A DNA stretch of 64,000 nt, from NCBI GenBank assembly GCA_030149295.1, contig JASBRV010000086.1, positions 22,988 to 86,987 of the forward strand, in the 5' to 3' direction. Position 1 is the stretch's first letter; the number at the start of each line of letters is the position of its first letter. Shown one piece after another: positions 24,676-34,649 of the stretch. Made by a program: the position numbers and the translations under genes. The stretch is from Bacteriovoracales bacterium (lineage in GTDB: Bacteria > Bdellovibrionota > Bacteriovoracia > Bacteriovoracales > Bacteriovoracaceae). Below the pieces are notes generated by a model. It made no database searches. It had not been told where the DNA came from and was given only the letters and a program-made list of their open reading frames with translations.

Positions 24676-25746
24676 TTACGGTAGCTCAATGTATCCACGG
24701 ATAGGACGCATGTAATGAACAGCACCAGCAACATAGGCTGTGAATTGAATGCTATTCAACTCTCGGGCTGCTTTGTCATTCTGAGAAATATCACTCAGGT
24801 TTGGCATGATAACCACAGGGGCTCTATCTGATGTCAGGAAGCCTTCAGCGATTCGTAGATACAACTGATCGTAAATAGTATTTTCAATCATTGTGAAGCC
24901 TACAGAATCATAAGGAATCTTTCTTCCAAGATCAGACTGACGCTTCATCAGACCGAACAACTCTTCTTCAAGTCGAGCCTCAAGGTACAGAGAACCACGA
25001 ACTGTATCAAAGAAGTCTCCATTAACCATCTTACCGTCAAGGAAGAACCCAACGCCTGCGATCATCGGATAGATGTTGCCATTTTTCTCTTGGATGAATT
25101 GAGCTTCTGTCCGAGAAAACTTATCAACAGGAACACCCGGAAGAGTTTTCCCGTGAAGAGTAGAAGTACCCGGAGTAAGACCAGCCATAGCGCCAACGAT
25201 ACCACCTTCACCCCAATTCGTATCTGCTTCTTTATCAGCTTTTAGAATAGTGTGACCGTACTGAAGGTCTTTAAGCTGAGACAAGATGTCTGTGGTTGCA
25301 GAAGTCCAAATATCCACATCAGAAGAGGATGTTACATAGATCACTCTGTTTTGCTCTGCATATTCAGCAAGGGCAAGAATATCCGATTCTGTATGTGTAT
25401 CTGCCATGAGGAAGAACCAAGAAGTTGTCTCTCCTTCAACAGCAGCCAGGGCTTCTGTGTAGGTCTCTGTAGAAGCAGTCACTTCAACATTACCAATGAT
25501 AACCTGTCGAGGCGGAGCAATACCTGAGAAGGCATTACCAGCCATAACCACAGCAGCATCATCTTCAGCAAAACCATCATCAACCATAGTAGTTGTATCG
25601 GTATAGATTCGAATTCTATCCGTAGCTCCAAAAGGAGTGTCTGCTGCAAGAATCAGTGGAGTGTTGAAATCGGCTGTATCAATTGGGCGAGTGCCTAATG
25701 TAATCTGTACATCAATAATGTCTTCAATCGTGAAAACACTAGCCAT
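24676..25746 (-). CDS. Tail sheath protein (DUF3383-type)
   Basis: 356 aa. RQVIIGNVEV, then a Rossmann-like SWFFLMADTHTESDILALAE, AGLTPGTSTLHGKTLPGV, VGFFLDGKMVNGDFFDTVRG and YDSVGFTMIENTI are typical of the DUF3383 sheath family. Shows that the phage has a contractile tail. Confidence 0.85.
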   Translation of the reverse strand: MASVFTIEDIIDVQITLGTRPIDTADFNTPLILAADTPFGATDRIRIYTDTTTMVDDGFAEDDAAVVMAGNAFSGIAPPRQVIIGNVEVTASTETYTEALAAVEGETTSWFFLMADTHTESDILALAEYAEQNRVIYVTSSSDVDIWTSATTDILSQLKDLQYGHTILKADKEADTNWGEGGIVGAMAGLTPGTSTLHGKTLPGVPVDKFSRTEAQFIQEKNGNIYPMIAGVGFFLDGKMVNGDFFDTVRGSLYLEARLEEELFGLMKRQSDLGRKIPYDSVGFTMIENTIYDQLYLRIAEGFLTSDRAPVVIMPNLSDISQNDKAARELNSIQFTAYVAGAVHYMRPIRGYIELP

Positions 25747-25773
25747 TATTTTCTCCTAGTTAGCTGACTTTTA

Positions 25774-26397
25774 TTATGTGAAAAATGAGGATGTGTCAAT
25801 GTAGAACACACTACCCTCGAAAACCTGGTAATCCAGATTAGTGAAATCTAATATCAAAGAAGGTTCAGTAAATGGATTGAATTCTTCATCATTATCTATT
25901 ACTGCACCAGAAGTGTTGATCTTTTCAATAATAGAAGGATCATCGCCACCTCTATCAGGGCCTCCCTGAGCGAAGTAGAACTCCACAGAAAATTGAGCGC
26001 GTTCTTCAATTCTTTCTTTAGATAAAGCTCTTGAAGCATTTCTAACAGGAGAAGACTGTATGTAAGAGAGGTTGTATTCTTTTAGGATATTTTTTGTAAG
26101 CCTCTCTCTAAACCCCACAGCAATACTCTGGGCTCTACTAATAGAGTATTCACCATATGTGTATAAAGAGCAAGTGCCAATAAACTCAGAATATGAAGAA
26201 GTCCTCCCATTATCATCAGGAGATGATTCATATATTCTTCGTGAAGTCACAGGTTCGATATCTGTAATTTTAATTACAGTATAAGGCCCTTTAGGTGGGT
26301 TAAAATTACTATCTCTCAAGTAAACATCTTCATCAGGGAGGCAAGCTTTAATGAAATCCCAAAATGCATTATAGAATGTTTTTTCAATAGGTTCCAT
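25774..26397 (-). CDS. Neck/tail terminator protein
   Basis: 207 aa. PYTVIKITDIEPV, a SEFIGTCSLYTYGEYSISRAQ region and RAQFSVEFYFAQGGPD match tail-terminator type neck proteins of related myoviruses. The C terminus after residue 150 is acidic and variable. Located just before the sheath. Confidence 0.6.
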   Translation of the reverse strand: MEPIEKTFYNAFWDFIKACLPDEDVYLRDSNFNPPKGPYTVIKITDIEPVTSRRIYESSPDDNGRTSSYSEFIGTCSLYTYGEYSISRAQSIAVGFRERLTKNILKEYNLSYIQSSPVRNASRALSKERIEERAQFSVEFYFAQGGPDRGGDDPSIIEKINTSGAVIDNDEEFNPFTEPSLILDFTNLDYQVFEGSVFYIDTSSFFT

Positions 26398-26399
26398 CG

Positions 26400-26762
26400 T
26401 TACCTCTCATTAATCTTGGAGACATAAACCTCATAATGAGTTTGAACACCTACATCCCAAACCTTTGTCTTAATGGCTTTGTAAGTCTCCCCCCTAATCT
26501 CTACATAATCTCCAAGTTGATCTGTTCCTTCAATTTCAGGAAGGATTTCTGTAGTTGTGTAGATAACCTGTATGTCTGTGTCTCTGTAGCCTTCTGGAAG
26601 AGGCTCTGACCATGTTCCTTTCGCAGGCTGGGCCGATGCATTAAGGACATCGTAAGGCGTCTCTGTGGGACTTAGAACCTCATTCCTGGGGCCTAGCTGC
26701 TGGACTCTTCGGTAAGCCTGGAAAGTTTTTCTTGGTATAAGCTTAGGAGCCCATGGACCCAT
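26400..26762 (-). CDS. Head-tail connector protein (120 aa)
   Basis: Beta-rich; DYVEIRGETYKAIKTKVWD near the C terminus is like small head-closure proteins. ATG 26762 is chosen since AAGGAG lies 7 bases before it; GTG 26768 is also possible and overlaps the previous stop. Confidence 0.55.
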   Translation of the reverse strand: MGPWAPKLIPRKTFQAYRRVQQLGPRNEVLSPTETPYDVLNASAQPAKGTWSEPLPEGYRDTDIQVIYTTTEILPEIEGTDQLGDYVEIRGETYKAIKTKVWDVGVQTHYEVYVSKINER

Positions 26763-26764
26763 AA

Positions 26765-27223
26765 TCACTCTCCTTCGTAAACTTTAGTGTCAATCTTGTC
26801 TCTTATCCATCCTTCTTCAAGTAGAGGGTGATCAAACCCTTTATTCTTAATTGTGGATTCTGCGTTCTCTTGGTAAAAAGCAGGAGCTTCATCTAACACT
26901 TGAGTTATCCTGATTTCTTGTATTCTTGTGGCTAATCGAATTGCCTGTTGGAGACTCACTTCACCTCTTTGGAACTTTCTATAAGCTGCTGCCATTGCTC
27001 TTTCTGTTGGCAATCTGGCTTCTTCTGCTCCATCGGCGACCCAAGGTCTTTGAGGTATATGCTCTGAACCTTCGTGTTGAATCCTAGCAATATCTCCTGC
27101 TGTCAGTCCTGATCTAGGATGACTGCCACTATCCTCAAAATAACCGACCCTTGCTGTAACAGGGCCTTTTTCCATTCTTTGGATAATCCTATCAAGCTTC
27201 TTAGTATCAGCTTTTGTACTCAT
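26765..27223 (-). CDS. Neck/tail completion protein, gp10-like
   Basis: 152 aa. ARVGYFEDSGSHPRSGLTAGDIARIQHEGSEHIPQRPW is the pattern of phage virion-morphogenesis/tail-completion proteins (HEFG/HEGS followed by IPxRPF). ATGA overlap with the gene before. Confidence 0.7.
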   Translation of the reverse strand: MSTKADTKKLDRIIQRMEKGPVTARVGYFEDSGSHPRSGLTAGDIARIQHEGSEHIPQRPWVADGAEEARLPTERAMAAAYRKFQRGEVSLQQAIRLATRIQEIRITQVLDEAPAFYQENAESTIKNKGFDHPLLEEGWIRDKIDTKVYEGE

Positions 27224-27684
27224 CGTTGACTTGTGAACTTAGTGGGAACAAACTCATCTTCAGGAGCATAAGTGCCTCCAACTCTAATAGGAGGTAGATT
27301 AGAATCAGGGTTTTCTCTAACTCTGCAAATCTCTTCTTTAGAAACACCACCAAAGATATGAAGATCATATCCTTTAGGTACAACAGGAGGATTAGCTTTC
27401 CACCATTCAAGTAGTTCTGATATGGATTCATAAGTGAGATTAGAATAAACCTCAATCTCTACTCCACCTTCTCTTTCTCTTCGCCTTGAAGACTCTCTAG
27501 CTGCCCTACCTTTCATAATAGTCAAGCAGTCAATGACAGTCTTCCATATGCGGTAGTCAGAACTCTCATCTACATACAAATCAAGAAAAGATTGGATGAC
27601 TTCATCAGGAAGGTTGTAAGGCTCTTCATAGTCTCCTATGTAATAACGAACTTTTCCAAGCTCTGTATTGATATCTGCTGCCAT
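27220..27684 (-). CDS. Head-tail adaptor protein
   Basis: 154 aa. N-terminal helical bundle (LGKVRYYIGDYEEPYNLPDE; WKTVIDCLTIMKGRAARESS) then GGVEIEVYSNLTYESISELLEWW, the layout of gp6-type adaptors that sit below the portal. First gene after the capsid and its terminator. Confidence 0.65.
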   Translation of the reverse strand: MAADINTELGKVRYYIGDYEEPYNLPDEVIQSFLDLYVDESSDYRIWKTVIDCLTIMKGRAARESSRRREREGGVEIEVYSNLTYESISELLEWWKANPPVVPKGYDLHIFGGVSKEEICRVRENPDSNLPPIRVGGTYAPEDEFVPTKFTSQR

Positions 27685-27744
27685 AATTAACTATCCTTAA
27701 TGGATTCCTTAGTAAAACCTGTAAAAAGGCTTTAGTAAAGAATC

Positions 27745-27766
27745 AAGAGGGCTCATAAGAGCCCCC
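27745..27766 (-). terminator. Terminator after the major capsid gene
   Basis: On the minus strand GGGCTC, loop TTAT, GAGCCC, then a T-containing tail. Located just downstream of the capsid stop (27781), probably limiting read-through into the connector genes. Confidence 0.7.
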
Positions 27767-27780
27767 TATCATCAAAAGAT

Positions 27781-28821
27781 TTAAGCTCCAACTACTAGCT
27801 TAACCAGAACCTTCGGCTTGGTAGCGAAGAACAGCGGTGCTGTTTCGAACTGGATTTCATGGTACTCGTCTTTCCAATCACGGTATTCGTAAGCAAACAC
27901 CGGAACACCGATCTGGTTTGCACCAGAAAGCTTATCGCTAGGACCAACATAACCACGGAACAGGCTAGTAGAAGTACGAGGAACAACGTGTGCATCCCCT
28001 TCAGCAATAGCTCGCTCAACAGTGCCATCAGGCAGAGTGAAGTCGTGTGGGTAGGTCAGGAAGCGAACGCCACGATAGGTGAAGACATCGGAGACGCCCC
28101 ACTGCATGTAGTTAGAAATATCTTCCTGATAACGCACGTTAGATACGCTGTTCAGGTATACTTCACGAACCTTCGGGTGGGCAATCAGAGCATCGAAGAA
28201 TTCTGTGGAACAGAAAATATCAATACCTTGGATAGTACCACCGGAGTTCAGATTCTTAGATACATAACGCTTAACCTGAGCAATCTTAGCATCTACGTTA
28301 GTAGTTGCGGTGTTAAGCTCAAAGTCAATTACTTCCTGAGTAAGACCAAAGAGGTCAAACATATCAGCAAGTACAGCACCATCAGGGGTTACGGACTGAC
28401 CTTTGATGGCTTGGAGCATCATGTACTCATGGGTTTCGTCAATATTCCGACGACCATCTTCCAGTTTAGTTGCAATGACGTTAGCCAGAGTTTCAGGGTT
28501 ATCCGGGGTGCCCGGCATACGAAGACCCTGGACATCTTCTTGTACAACGTATTCACTGTGCTTGAAGAAAGCCAGAGGAATAGAGAAGTTTTCTACTTTA
28601 CGATCTTTACCTACAGTGCCTTGACGAGCGCCACGGTTTACTTGAGGTAGAAGAGTAACTTCGGCAGTATTACGATCAAAAACTACGGAGTGCTGAGAAG
28701 TACCCTGGATGTTGAAATAGTTGTAGTTTTTGATGAAACCAGACTGGTTCGGAATCTCATTAACTTCCGGGGTCCATTCTGTTACTGTGAAGTTACCATT
28801 AATGTTACCTGTAATAGCCAT
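27781..28821 (-). CDS. Major capsid protein (gpE-like)
   Basis: 346 aa. Starts with strand-rich TVTEWTPEVNEIPNQSGFIK, then HSEYVVQEDVQGLRMPG, a DETHEYMMLQAIKGQ spine helix and RGVRFLTYPHDFTLPDG, matching lambda gpE/HK97-fold capsid proteins. GC content and codon choice are a little higher than in neighbours, as often seen for the most expressed gene. Preceded by the decoration protein. Confidence 0.85.
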   Translation of the reverse strand: MAITGNINGNFTVTEWTPEVNEIPNQSGFIKNYNYFNIQGTSQHSVVFDRNTAEVTLLPQVNRGARQGTVGKDRKVENFSIPLAFFKHSEYVVQEDVQGLRMPGTPDNPETLANVIATKLEDGRRNIDETHEYMMLQAIKGQSVTPDGAVLADMFDLFGLTQEVIDFELNTATTNVDAKIAQVKRYVSKNLNSGGTIQGIDIFCSTEFFDALIAHPKVREVYLNSVSNVRYQEDISNYMQWGVSDVFTYRGVRFLTYPHDFTLPDGTVERAIAEGDAHVVPRTSTSLFRGYVGPSDKLSGANQIGVPVFAYEYRDWKDEYHEIQFETAPLFFATKPKVLVKLVVGA

Positions 28822-28847
28822 TCGTTGCTATCTCCTAATTATTCTTA

Positions 28848-29255
28848 TTAAATTTGTTTGCGAACTGCGATGCCAAGAGACTCAAGAGCCTCATAAACGT
28901 CTGCTTCAGAACCATCCCAACTTGCATCAAGGATAAGGGCACCATCGGCAACGCCAGCCGGGCCACGCTTGAGAATAACAAGCTCTGTATCTGTGGTGGC
29001 AGGAATGTCTACTTTCTCAATCACAATACCAGCAGGAACTTCAGAACCATCAGTTGCGGCGGAATCAGAAATTACATAGTTGCCTGTGGCGGTAACTTCT
29101 CCTACAACAGTGCCAATATCATATGTGGCTTCAGCAGCCAGATTTGCATTTACAACTTCACGGCAGTAGCCATGCTCTGAAAAAAGCTCAAACTTAATCA
29201 GATTACCTAGCTTTGGACCGCGTTCACTATTTTTAGTAGCTGTTAGATTAGCCAT
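28848..29255 (-). CDS. Head decoration protein (gpD-like)
   Basis: 135 aa. PKLGNLIKFELFSEHGYCRE, ATYDIGTVVGEV, GSEVPAGIVIEKVDIPA and ELVILKRGPAGVADGALI follow the lambda gpD-type pattern. Lies between protease/scaffold and capsid. Confidence 0.75.
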   Translation of the reverse strand: MANLTATKNSERGPKLGNLIKFELFSEHGYCREVVNANLAAEATYDIGTVVGEVTATGNYVISDSAATDGSEVPAGIVIEKVDIPATTDTELVILKRGPAGVADGALILDASWDGSEADVYEALESLGIAVRKQI

Positions 29256-29284
29256 TAAATCTTTTCCTCCGAGGATTTATATTT

Positions 29285-30643
29285 TTACTTTGTTTTGTAA
29301 CGGGCAGCCTGTTTTTCACGAACGGCGGCTTTGGTTTTCTCTTCCGGGGTAATGTCTTCCCCATCACCTTCATCACCTGTAACTGTAGTAACAGAAGCTT
29401 CTACAGATGATTGTGCTTGCTCCAAGGTTTGCAGCAGAGCAGCGGAAGCTTTTTGATCCATAGAAAGAAGGGCTGATACAAGATCAGCAGAATCTTCTTT
29501 GTTTACAAAGCTAAACTCTGCAACACGTTCTTCCATGGAAGCTCGCTCTGCTTGGGCTTCTGCTTCTTCAAAAGCTTTAATACGGGCTTCAAGGGCAGCA
29601 AGTTGAGCTTGAGACTCTTGAGCGGCTTCTTCACGGGCTGCTTTAATTTTAGCGTCTAGCTGATCTTGGGTCAGTTGTTCTTGAGACATTTCAAGGTTTT
29701 CCTCTGTTTCATTTTCTAAATTTGTTTGAGCCGGTGTGATCTCCGACATTTCTTCTTCTTTATCTCGTTTTCTTCGAAGTAAAGGCATACGATCCTCTTT
29801 ATCTTTATCAGAGAGTTCTACAAGATATTCTTCAAACTCTGCATGATTCATGATTTCATCAATTAATCCTAAAGACACAGACTCTTCAGCACTAAAGACC
29901 TTGGCTTCTGTGTTCCTTACTGCCTCTTCAGATATACCTCTCATAGAAGCTACATGACTCACAAAAGACTCATAAAGGTTGTCTACATCTTGTTGGATTT
30001 CCTCTTTCCAATCATCTCTCATTTTTCCTTCGGAATCATAAGGAATCTTGGAATCTCCTGCGTAAATAAATACGGCTTCAGAGCCTTCCTTAATCTTCTT
30101 AGGAATGTCATTCAAAAACCCTACAACAACACCAATGGAGCCAATTTTAGACATAGGATTAGAAATGATGACATCTGATATAGATGTTAAAGAGTAACCT
30201 GCTGATGCTGAGAGACCATCTACATAAGAGATAATGGTTACACCTGCTTGATCACAAATGTCTCTTATGTATTGAGAGGTTTCGAAACATGCATATGCTT
30301 CCCCTCCTGGCGTATCAACATCAAATACGATAGTATCAGCGCCTAACTCAATAGACCTCTCGACATTTGCTTTAATGCCCTGGTAAGTTGTCATACCACA
30401 CATAAAAGCAAAACTTGTGAATTCATATGTCAAAGGGCCTGTGATAGGAATAATAGAAATTCCATTCTCTACAGACACTTCGTAATCACTCACTCTCCTG
30501 GCGGAACCTTGACTATCTATGCCAAGTTCTTCTCCCTCATTCCTATTCTCAAGCTTCATGCAAACAAACTGCATAAAATCTTTCGTAACAAGATGAGGTT
30601 TTTTGGAGATTTTCTCTGTTAGCCTGAAAAGACTATGACTCAT
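29285..30643 (-). CDS. Prohead protease (S49/SppA type) fused to scaffold
   Basis: 452 aa. N-terminal half is a ClpP-fold S49 peptidase: VFDVDTPGGEAYACF, then YVDGLSASAGYSLTSI with the nucleophile Ser in SASAGY, and a later KIGSIGVVVGF with the Lys-region. The C-terminal part is a long acidic coiled coil (QLDAKIKAAREEAAQESQAQ), the scaffold as in lambda C/Nu3. ATG 30643 has AGAGGAA upstream and overlaps the portal stop; an upstream GTG-frame extension is less likely. Confidence 0.8.
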   Translation of the reverse strand: MSHSLFRLTEKISKKPHLVTKDFMQFVCMKLENRNEGEELGIDSQGSARRVSDYEVSVENGISIIPITGPLTYEFTSFAFMCGMTTYQGIKANVERSIELGADTIVFDVDTPGGEAYACFETSQYIRDICDQAGVTIISYVDGLSASAGYSLTSISDVIISNPMSKIGSIGVVVGFLNDIPKKIKEGSEAVFIYAGDSKIPYDSEGKMRDDWKEEIQQDVDNLYESFVSHVASMRGISEEAVRNTEAKVFSAEESVSLGLIDEIMNHAEFEEYLVELSDKDKEDRMPLLRRKRDKEEEMSEITPAQTNLENETEENLEMSQEQLTQDQLDAKIKAAREEAAQESQAQLAALEARIKAFEEAEAQAERASMEERVAEFSFVNKEDSADLVSALLSMDQKASAALLQTLEQAQSSVEASVTTVTGDEGDGEDITPEEKTKAAVREKQAARYKTK

Positions 30644-32189
30644 CTTTGAATTCCTCTGCATCTTCTTCTGTAAAAATGTATTCCTTATCTCCTACCTTGA
30701 CCTCTTTGAATCCTTCTGGAACAGAAGCATTTTCACTATTGTTCGTTGAAGAGTCTCCTGAGCCCCCTGATGAACTGCCTGTACCATTACTGTTACCTTC
30801 TTTCATTCCATCTCCTGAGCGAGATTTGTTGTTCTCAGAAGCAGGCATGGCTTTATCGTAACTAGGCATAGGAAGATCACCAATCTCTCTTAGAGCGGCA
30901 TCAAGGTCTTTATCAGCACTAATAGCACCAACAGCCATACATCTTTGGATGAATTTAGAGAGAAGGTCTAGATTTCTTTCTTCAAATTCCCCAAACTGAA
31001 GTTTAGGCATCTCATCTGCTTTGAACCTCCAACCATTTAAGGCAAGGGTTTGAGGAACAAGGTCTTTGTTGATTACATCAGAGATGGTCTTTAGGTAATA
31101 TTCAAGAGATAAAGCCAGAATGTTGTTTTTATTATCTGACAGAGCAAAAGAACCTGAGCCATCTTGCCCTAATTTCAGAACATCAGCTAGGAATACAGTA
31201 AGAATCTCATTCTGTTTTCTTCGAATGATATCATCTGTGTTATACTGCTTACCCCCTCCATCAACACCTGTCAATTTAAAGTTGAAAAGCTCTTTACCTG
31301 ATTCATTGTAAGCAATAGGCGTGATGACATAAGTTTGATCCCCCGCACTCAAGTTAGCAGCATCACGTTTCATTTGCTGAATATTAAGGTCTTCAGGTCC
31401 GCCGGGATTAAGAGCAGCTTTAGCTAGATAATCTGCATCAACACCTATGTTGACGACACCCGCGAGGTCTTTGCTCATACCAACAAGCTCTAACTCTTCT
31501 GCGAGAGTCTTTTGCTTCCAAGGGATATAGCAACCTTTTAATGCACTTGTTCCCTCTGGGTTGCTGCTTCTCGGATTGTTTTTGAAATGGAGAAACTTCT
31601 TACGGGGAATTGTAACCTCACCTTTAGGTGAATTAACTCCGAATCTAGATGGGTTCTGTTTAACACCTAAGAGGTCCGATGTGTCTTTTGAAAACACCCA
31701 ACCTGTCAATGTTTCTTGTGGTCTTGAAGGAAGATTTTTCCATTTCAGCTTGCCTTCCCACTCACCTTCTGTTACTTTCTTGAAAACCTTTTCGTTGATT
31801 TGAAAACCAAAGAAGACGTAATCGACAACTTGAGAAATAAACTCTCTCCAAGTCTGATCTTCCATGTTCTCTTTACAATAAGAGAGAAACCTGGATGCTT
31901 CTTTTACTTCGTTTGAGGCTCCTTCTTTATACTCAACATGCCAATCAACTTTACTGATCATCAGCTTGATGAAGTTAGTAACAGAGGCTATGGTAGAATC
32001 CATCAACATCTTCTGATATGTTAATCCAGCATAGGGCCATCTAAGATCAACTCTTGATTCTTCGTAGATGTAACCACTAGCTATCTTCAGAGCATTATAA
32101 CCATCTGGCCCTAATTTCATTCTGCTTGTGGAAAGGTTTTCGTTGCTAGTGCCTGTTTCCTCCACTTCCACTTTATTTTCTTCTGCCAT
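30633..32189 (-). CDS. Portal protein (DUF935-type)
   Basis: 518 aa. LRWPYAGLTYQKMLMDSTIA, WREFISQVVDYVFFGFQINE, the PRKKFLHFKNNPRSSNPEG motif and RKQNEILTVFLADVLKLG match Mu gp29-like/DUF935 portals. The C terminus has a long Ser/Gly/Asn-rich linker. Forms the dodecameric DNA gate; follows terL. Confidence 0.8.
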   Translation of the reverse strand: MAEENKVEVEETGTSNENLSTSRMKLGPDGYNALKIASGYIYEESRVDLRWPYAGLTYQKMLMDSTIASVTNFIKLMISKVDWHVEYKEGASNEVKEASRFLSYCKENMEDQTWREFISQVVDYVFFGFQINEKVFKKVTEGEWEGKLKWKNLPSRPQETLTGWVFSKDTSDLLGVKQNPSRFGVNSPKGEVTIPRKKFLHFKNNPRSSNPEGTSALKGCYIPWKQKTLAEELELVGMSKDLAGVVNIGVDADYLAKAALNPGGPEDLNIQQMKRDAANLSAGDQTYVITPIAYNESGKELFNFKLTGVDGGGKQYNTDDIIRRKQNEILTVFLADVLKLGQDGSGSFALSDNKNNILALSLEYYLKTISDVINKDLVPQTLALNGWRFKADEMPKLQFGEFEERNLDLLSKFIQRCMAVGAISADKDLDAALREIGDLPMPSYDKAMPASENNKSRSGDGMKEGNSNGTGSSSGGSGDSSTNNSENASVPEGFKEVKVGDKEYIFTEEDAEEFKDES

Positions 32190-32190
32190 A

Positions 32191-33332
32191 TTAACCTAAT
32201 TCCTCTTTCATTTTCTTGAAAGCTGTTGGAGAACTTGAATGAATTGCACCAAGATTAAAAGAAGGGATCACCCTTTCTTTAGCCAAGGTGTTGAAAGCAG
32301 AAGCACAAGCATCCGCATAATCGTCTTTCTTGGTTGCTGTAGAACGCTCTCCGTCAAAAGATTCTAGTTCTTTATAGAAAGCTTCTAACTCTTCTCTGGT
32401 TTCAAACTCACTTTCAACAATCTTAACCAAACCATTTTGAGCAGCAACAGCGAAAGGCTCAAACCTTTTGAGTTTTGATCGGTTATTAGGAGCGGGGTCT
32501 TTTTTAACGATGAAGCCTTCTTCAAAAAGCTTCTTAGACCATTCTTGGAATTCAAACTTACCGGCTGATCCCGGATCAACAGCACCCACGACATAAGTAT
32601 CAAAACCATCATCATGAGCTTGAGACAAGATGGCCATATCCCTAGAACCCGGTCTTTTCTGAAAGCGGTTAGCGCCAGCAATGTAATAAAACCCATTTTT
32701 ATCTTTGTACATCTTGACTGAAGCAGTCCAGTCAGGGTATTTATTAACATCATTAGGAATCTCGGATGCTTTATCCCATGCTCTCACAGCTTTGGAGTCG
32801 GCTGGAATACTATCGACTTTCTCTAACCAATCTCTGTCAAAGTAATTAGCGCCAGCGGCTCTAATCTTCCAGTTACCATGAAGAAGTCGGGCCTTATCAA
32901 TAGGGTTAAGACCTTCCAAGAATGCCAAGTAATCAGGATTCTCTTCAATCATCCGAGGATTATCCCAGATGGTTGCTGAGATAAATGTAAGACTAAGAGG
33001 TTTTAACTGAAGTCTGTGGTCTTCTGGGAGTAGATTACCATCTTCATCGCGGCGGCCATGTCTTTCTAAGACTTCTTCTTTTGTGGCTCCCCACAAAAAC
33101 TCTCCATCCATCCTGATAAACCATCGGATAACACCATCTTTCTCTGGATCAGGGTATCCATCTTCGTCTAGATACCACTCAACCATTCTCATCAGCCACT
33201 CACAATCCGGATCAGGGTTGCAACTGATGTACATATAAGATTGTATCTTTGCTTCCGAGCGAAGCCGAGACATCAAGTATTCTACTTGGGGCCATGTAAA
33301 ATGTGTGCCTTCGTCGAAGTACACAGCACTGT
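32191..33332 (-). CDS. Terminase large subunit, exon 2
   Basis: C-terminal 380 codons. Starts with Walker B (SAVYFDEGTHFTW), then CNPDPDCEWL, a GNWKIRAAGANYFD coupling-type segment and the nuclease domain with VGAVDPGSAG and a late KDDYADACASAFN. The exon's first base follows a G, the group I intron end. With exon 1 the protein is 500 aa, normal for the family. Confidence 0.85.
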
Positions 33333-34277
33333 CGTTTTTGTTTACCTTAAGACGCTACTCATAAGGCCGCTTTCGCGCTCTATGTTTCCATAGAGACCAG
33401 ACTATATCTTCACCCTTTCAGGGTGCCACACGTTTCAACTGCCAATAGCTTGCAGCTTACAGGGTTACACTCATCACCCTTAGTCGTTGCACTCATCTCT
33501 TATTATATCAAAAATTCTTTTTAGGTCTTCTCTCGTCATTTTGTGAGAGATTTCTAGAATATCTTCAAAACTCATACCAGACTCTTTTCTAAACCTAACC
33601 CAATCAACTGTTTTCGGCCCTATCCTCTTCTTCCTGGGGATATCAATATCATACTGGCAAGAGACGTGGCGCCATGATTTACCGGCGCGGATGTTTACAA
33701 CATTCCACTTATCTATTTCCAGCTTTTTTGAAATAACCGAATTTTGGCAACCTTTTTCTAATAAAGAACAGATTTTATGAACAGTCTCTTCGGACAGCTT
33801 AGATTGTGAATGCTTTTCACCAAAGACTCTGTGGTTCCCTGTTTCTTGACTATGCTGCCTGTTGATCTTATAATCAACCCACTCTAAGTTGTCTTTATCA
33901 TTATTAGAGACATCTGAGTCAATGTGGTTCACTATTTTGTATAGTTTTGGTTTAGGATTAGAGACAAAGACCTCTGCAACTGCCCTATGGATAGCAACAT
34001 GATGTGTTTTGTTTTTATCTCTAAAAGCACACCTGAGATACCCGTCTTTATCTTTATAGGGAGATAATTTTGAGCCTGTAGCAGCCCAATAGATATTTCC
34101 ACAGATATCTACTAAAAATTAGGTTTACTAGGAATTTTGAATTTTTTCATATAATACTCCTACTGATATTCGGAATTAAGAGATTAGCTCAGGATTGTCT
34201 TCAGCATTATCTGTTAAGAGTTTCCCTGAATTAGTGTGGTTTTCACTAGTATATTACTATACTAGGCAGCTAAATTA
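33333..34277 (-). mobile_element. Group I intron in the terminase gene
   Basis: 945 bases. The 5' exon ends CAGT and pairs with GCTG in the intron (U-G at the cut); the intron ends in G at 33333. Splicing gives CAG TAC AGT GCT GTG, i.e. Q-Y-S-A-V before YFDEG, as expected in terminases. AAGATATAGTC (P7) and CTATTGGCAGTTGAAACG are shared, with small changes, with the tape measure intron, as is the 3' end GAGTAGCGTCTTA. The inserted HNH gene is frameshifted. Confidence 0.85.
33480..34150 (-). pseudogene. Frameshifted intron HNH endonuclease
   Basis: ATG 34150 (behind AGGAG) starts MKKFKIPSKPNF and then hits a stop. Adding one T in the T5 run (plus strand A's at 34114-34118) joins it to a continuous frame reading LVDICGNIYWAATGSKLSPY, then HVAIHRAVAEVFVSNP and NHIDSDVSNNDKDNLEWV. 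Restored length is about 223 aa, matching the 225 aa relative at 21537. As written only a fragment from GTG 33932 (150 aa) could be made, without the N-terminal domain. Either a real decay or a homopolymer error. Confidence 0.75.
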
Positions 34278-34638
34278 ACTGAAGGCCCTGGTGGGAAATA
34301 CGATCACTCTCATGCTCCATATGATTCCATTTGATATTAGCCCCATTCGGAAAGATAGCTCTATAGTCTTTCTCTCTAAAACGAGGTTCAATGGATTTAG
34401 GAAGCTGGCTGTACATATTCCTTGCGGTGTCAAATAGACCACCTTGACCACTTACTTGTTGTGTTGTTCTTCTGAAAAAGATAGCGTTGAATCTAGGATC
34501 ACCGACATGCTGAAGAGGATGCATGGTCATCATGTAACTTTTTCCTGACCCTGCTGCACCACCTACAATGGTTATCTTGGCTTTACTCTCAAGCATCATC
34601 CTTTGTTTTTCAGAGGTTGGTCCAAATGGTAATTCCAT
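34278..34638 (-). CDS. Terminase large subunit, exon 1
   Basis: N-terminal 120 codons plus one base. Contains Walker A (GGAAGSGKSYMMTMHPLQ) and NAIFFRRTTQQVSGQGG, the ATPase start of a TerL packaging motor. GGAGGTAG lies before ATG 34638. The open frame reads two codons into the intron and stops. Follows the small subunit gene. Confidence 0.85.
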
Positions 34639-34649
34639 TCTACCTCCTA

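Noticed and set aside
27859..28650. Long plus-strand open frame (263 codons) across the capsid gene
   Set aside because: It is antisense to a well-supported capsid gene, has no ribosome site and reflects the higher GC and codon bias of that gene.
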